Made by a program: the position numbers and the translations under genes. Source: Paragonimus skrjabini miyazakii (lineage: Eukaryota > Platyhelminthes > Trematoda > Plagiorchiida > Troglotrematidae). From it: DNA of 64,000 nt. Under the pieces are notes generated by a model. It made no database searches, had not been told where the DNA came from, and saw only the letters and a list, made by a program, of their open reading frames with translations. Numbering within the stretch: position 1 is the stretch's first letter; each line of letters starts with the position of its first letter. The stretch lies in the NCBI GenBank assembly GCA_014338405.1, contig JTDE01000118.1, positions 100,961-164,960 on the forward strand. Direction: 5' to 3'. This document shows, in pieces, positions 61,716-64,000 of this stretch.

Positions 61716-62255
61716 AGACTGCACTCAAATTCCAACTATGTCCATCTTGAAATTAACCATATCCCGACTACTGAGCAAGTCAGTATGTCAAAACTGTATT
61801 AAAGGAATTCATGGTGATCCTATCTATCTTCCATTCTTCATTTCTATTTCCCCCCTTTCCTTCTGTTTTACAGTTTCTTCGGTTTAATTTTCTTAAATTA
61901 TTTTTCTTAGATCGATAAGCTCGAAACGACGTGTTGTTCACGTGGTCAACATCGTCCCACAACTCAGCAATTTTCTACTAGTAGGTAAACCTCAATTCGT
62001 TTCTGAAAAAATATTCTGGCAGATTTTCCGGTTAAGCTAACACATATGACTTGTGCAAGTAATCTTGTTGTTGTTATTGTTCATCTGTGCATTATGACTG
62101 CATATCGGACACATGTGGTTTCTAGTGGCTTCACTTGGATTTATTACATGACGAGTTGTTATACAGGTCAATAGATGAGGGAAACAAACTTGCTAGAACA
62201 GTCATACATAGCTAATGTAGATAGCAGACAGTTCCAAAATCACTTCACTATTCCA

Positions 62256-62398
62256 TTTCCCTGTGCAATTGTTGTAGTAATTTCTATAACAGTCACCAGG
62301 GACAGGTTTATCGAAATTGCATGACTTCAGACCTTGTGCGGAATGACTGCTTGACTTTATGGGTTGCATTTTATGAAAAGTAATTTCTACCCACCAAC
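62256..62398 (-). CDS. candidate exon, cysteine-containing
   Basis: A very strong acceptor with nine T (CTCATTTTTTTTTCAG) ends at 62399 on the minus strand. The open frame reads WWVEITFHKMQPIKSSSH, then CNFDKPVPGDCYRNYYN, then NCTGKWNS, and a possible donor GTGAAG lies near 62256. Three cysteines and an N-glycosylation site (NCT) suggest an extracellular segment. The full frame continues to 62202. No domain is recognised. Confidence 0.3.
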
Positions 62399-64000
62399 CT
62401 GAAAAAAAAATGAGTTCGGTCATTTTATTGGCAAAGGATTTCCACCTATTAGGGGGAGAGGGATGATTCATAGCACTGTCCGTCGTGAGTCATTGCAGTG
62501 ATATCTGTTATCTTCGTTTTACAAAAACCAGCAAAATGTCGGCAGGACATGATGACATGTTTTGACGAGTCTTATGCATGGAGACATTCTGCAAGTACAG
62601 TAAGATGAAAAGGTTTAACCAGATCAGTTATATTGATAGGCTTTCTCTGGGCTAATAAAGCTTACTGAGTAGAAAAGTTGGTGCGTGCTTTAATTGGCTA
62701 CTCTGCGGTTTCGGATCAACAGTCCTCAACTGATTTCCTGTTGGAAAGAAACCCAGAAGATACTAAGGAAAAAATATACTTAAGTTCATTTTAACTGCTT
62801 CAGTCTTGTTATCATAACTAACTAGGTCCGGAAGCTCCGGCCCATTAATGTGGAAGAACGTTAGTGAAACTGTAGACCATACGTGTTATAAGATAAACCT
62901 GACAGTATATAGGTGCATCCTACTTAGGTTGCAAACCAATGAGGTTAAACCAAAATCGTTACCATACTAGGTACGTGACCGCTGCATGCTCGCCAACAAG
63001 CCGGTTATTCGCACTGTTGTCGAGTGTGCTCTCCTCCGTGGTACGCACAGTGGATCGGCGCACATGCGAAACGTTGTTGGCTGCATTTTGTAGAAAGTCT
63101 GGAGATTTTCATTGGAGATGTTGACCTATCTTTGGTCTCAGCATTATAGTGACCCAGGTAGTTCGTGGTAATGTTTAGGGTGGAGTGGGCTGTGCGCACA
63201 GTTGCTCATGTATCTTTAATTCTGATGTGTAGTTAATGTGCGTAGATGTGTGCGTTAGTTCTGGTAACATCTCTGACATGTTGATTAGCTTGAAAGAACA
63301 CTAAGAGAGAGTAACCGTGATTCAATTCTTGATAGCTGTTTTTATGCGCTGCTTGCGTTCAAATTAGCTGCTGTCGTGAGGGTGTATGTTTGAACTTTTT
63401 CCGTTTGGGGCAACACACTCAACGTGTACGCAAGTTGATTCAGATTAGTTTGCACTCAATTCAGGGTGTCGCGTTGTGTGCTGACAATTCCGTTTTCCTT
63501 CACTGTCTTCGGTTCCCTTGAGTAGTGCATTTTTCGACGGACATTCCACAAGTGTTTTAAGTACTTGGTCAAACTCCCACAACTTGTACAGTTTCATTAT
63601 CTCGATAAACTCCCGCCGAATAGAGATTTTTCCAGTTGCGCAGCATTTGACCGTTGGCTAACAGACCGCTTCATTTCAGGTGACATGGGAAATGATGGTC
63701 TTACGTTGGCACTTTACGCGCTTCTTCCCAGTGAGTGGGCCATGTTTTCAAAACACGGATCGGAGCATACCTACACTGTAAATCCTACCATTAGGCGACG
63801 ATCAACTAGGCATTCAACAACATATATGAACTAGACTGGTGGACGCACCTCGTGCCTACTCTGTGCTCGTGGGCGCACTATCAGTAGCATCTTAGGCTGA
63901 CTGGATGATGCTATCCAGGTGAGCAAATAGCTGAGTTGCACACACGTTTATCTGATTCATTATGTTATAAGTTGGTCATGTACGAAATCGGGATTGATCG

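Larger units (their letters stand above)
60946..64000. other. unassigned DNA at the right end
   Basis: Besides the entries at 61.56, 61.66 and 62.26 kb nothing is identified. From about 63000 the sequence is somewhat GC-richer. The plus-strand frame 63565-63834 (with PPNRDFSSCAAFDRWLTDRF) is unrecognised and may be part of an exon or repeat that continues beyond the window. Confidence 0.3.

Noticed and set aside
1..64000. CRISPR arrays, bacterial operons or phage genes
   Set aside because: No regularly spaced direct repeats, no ribosome binding sites with adjoining long ORFs, and clear eukaryotic retrotransposons instead.

Overview
The window looks like AT-rich animal nuclear DNA (roughly 60% A+T by eye). 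There are no operons or ribosome binding sites, and no long intact host gene. The certain content is decayed eukaryotic retrotransposons: two copies of one R2/CRE-group LINE with a restriction-like endonuclease, a Ty3/gypsy (Metaviridae-type) gag-pol remnant, a 3'-terminal piece of a Penelope-like element with a GIY-YIG domain, and two families of tRNA-derived SINE. This mix, especially the paired-knuckle gypsy Gag, the GIY-YIG Penelope element and possible introns of 30-50 nt, fits a parasitic flatworm (trematode or cestode). That is inference; no species can be named.

Layout. 1-3.4 kb: unassigned DNA with short exon-like segments on the minus strand. 3.4-6.04 kb: LINE copy A on the plus strand. 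It has zinc fingers, a linker, the thumb and the C-terminal CCHC/endonuclease, but the reverse transcriptase core is deleted. 6-43 kb: mostly unassigned AT-rich DNA holding one old tRNA-SINE copy (9.70-9.80 kb) and scattered low-confidence exon candidates. 43.43-44.06 kb: Penelope-like remnant, minus strand. 44-49.5 kb: unassigned, with one member of a dispersed repeat pair. 49.47-51.09 kb: gypsy remnant, minus strand, running from gag through protease into the first residues of RT. 51.10-52.48 kb: LINE copy B, plus strand, abutting the gypsy remnant head-to-head. It keeps the first half of RT but lacks the rest through most of the endonuclease. 53.2-53.8 kb: an unrecognised 184-aa minus-strand ORF. 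54.26-54.59 kb: inverted pair of tRNA-SINE segments, one with a nearly complete cloverleaf. 55-60 kb: exon-like pieces only. 60.06-60.51 kb: a large imperfect palindrome of two head-to-head tRNA-derived SINEs. 60.5-64 kb: possible minus-strand exons, a weak tRNA-like sequence and the second member of the dispersed repeat pair.

Nothing here forms a working gene set. All transposon reading frames are broken or lack catalytic residues. The exon candidates come from splice-like signals beside short open frames read by eye. In 64 kb of AT-rich sequence many such combinations arise by chance, so each has low confidence and needs transcript data. ORFs of about 100-150 codons are also expected by chance here (my estimate is a stop in roughly 6-7% of codons), so most were left out.
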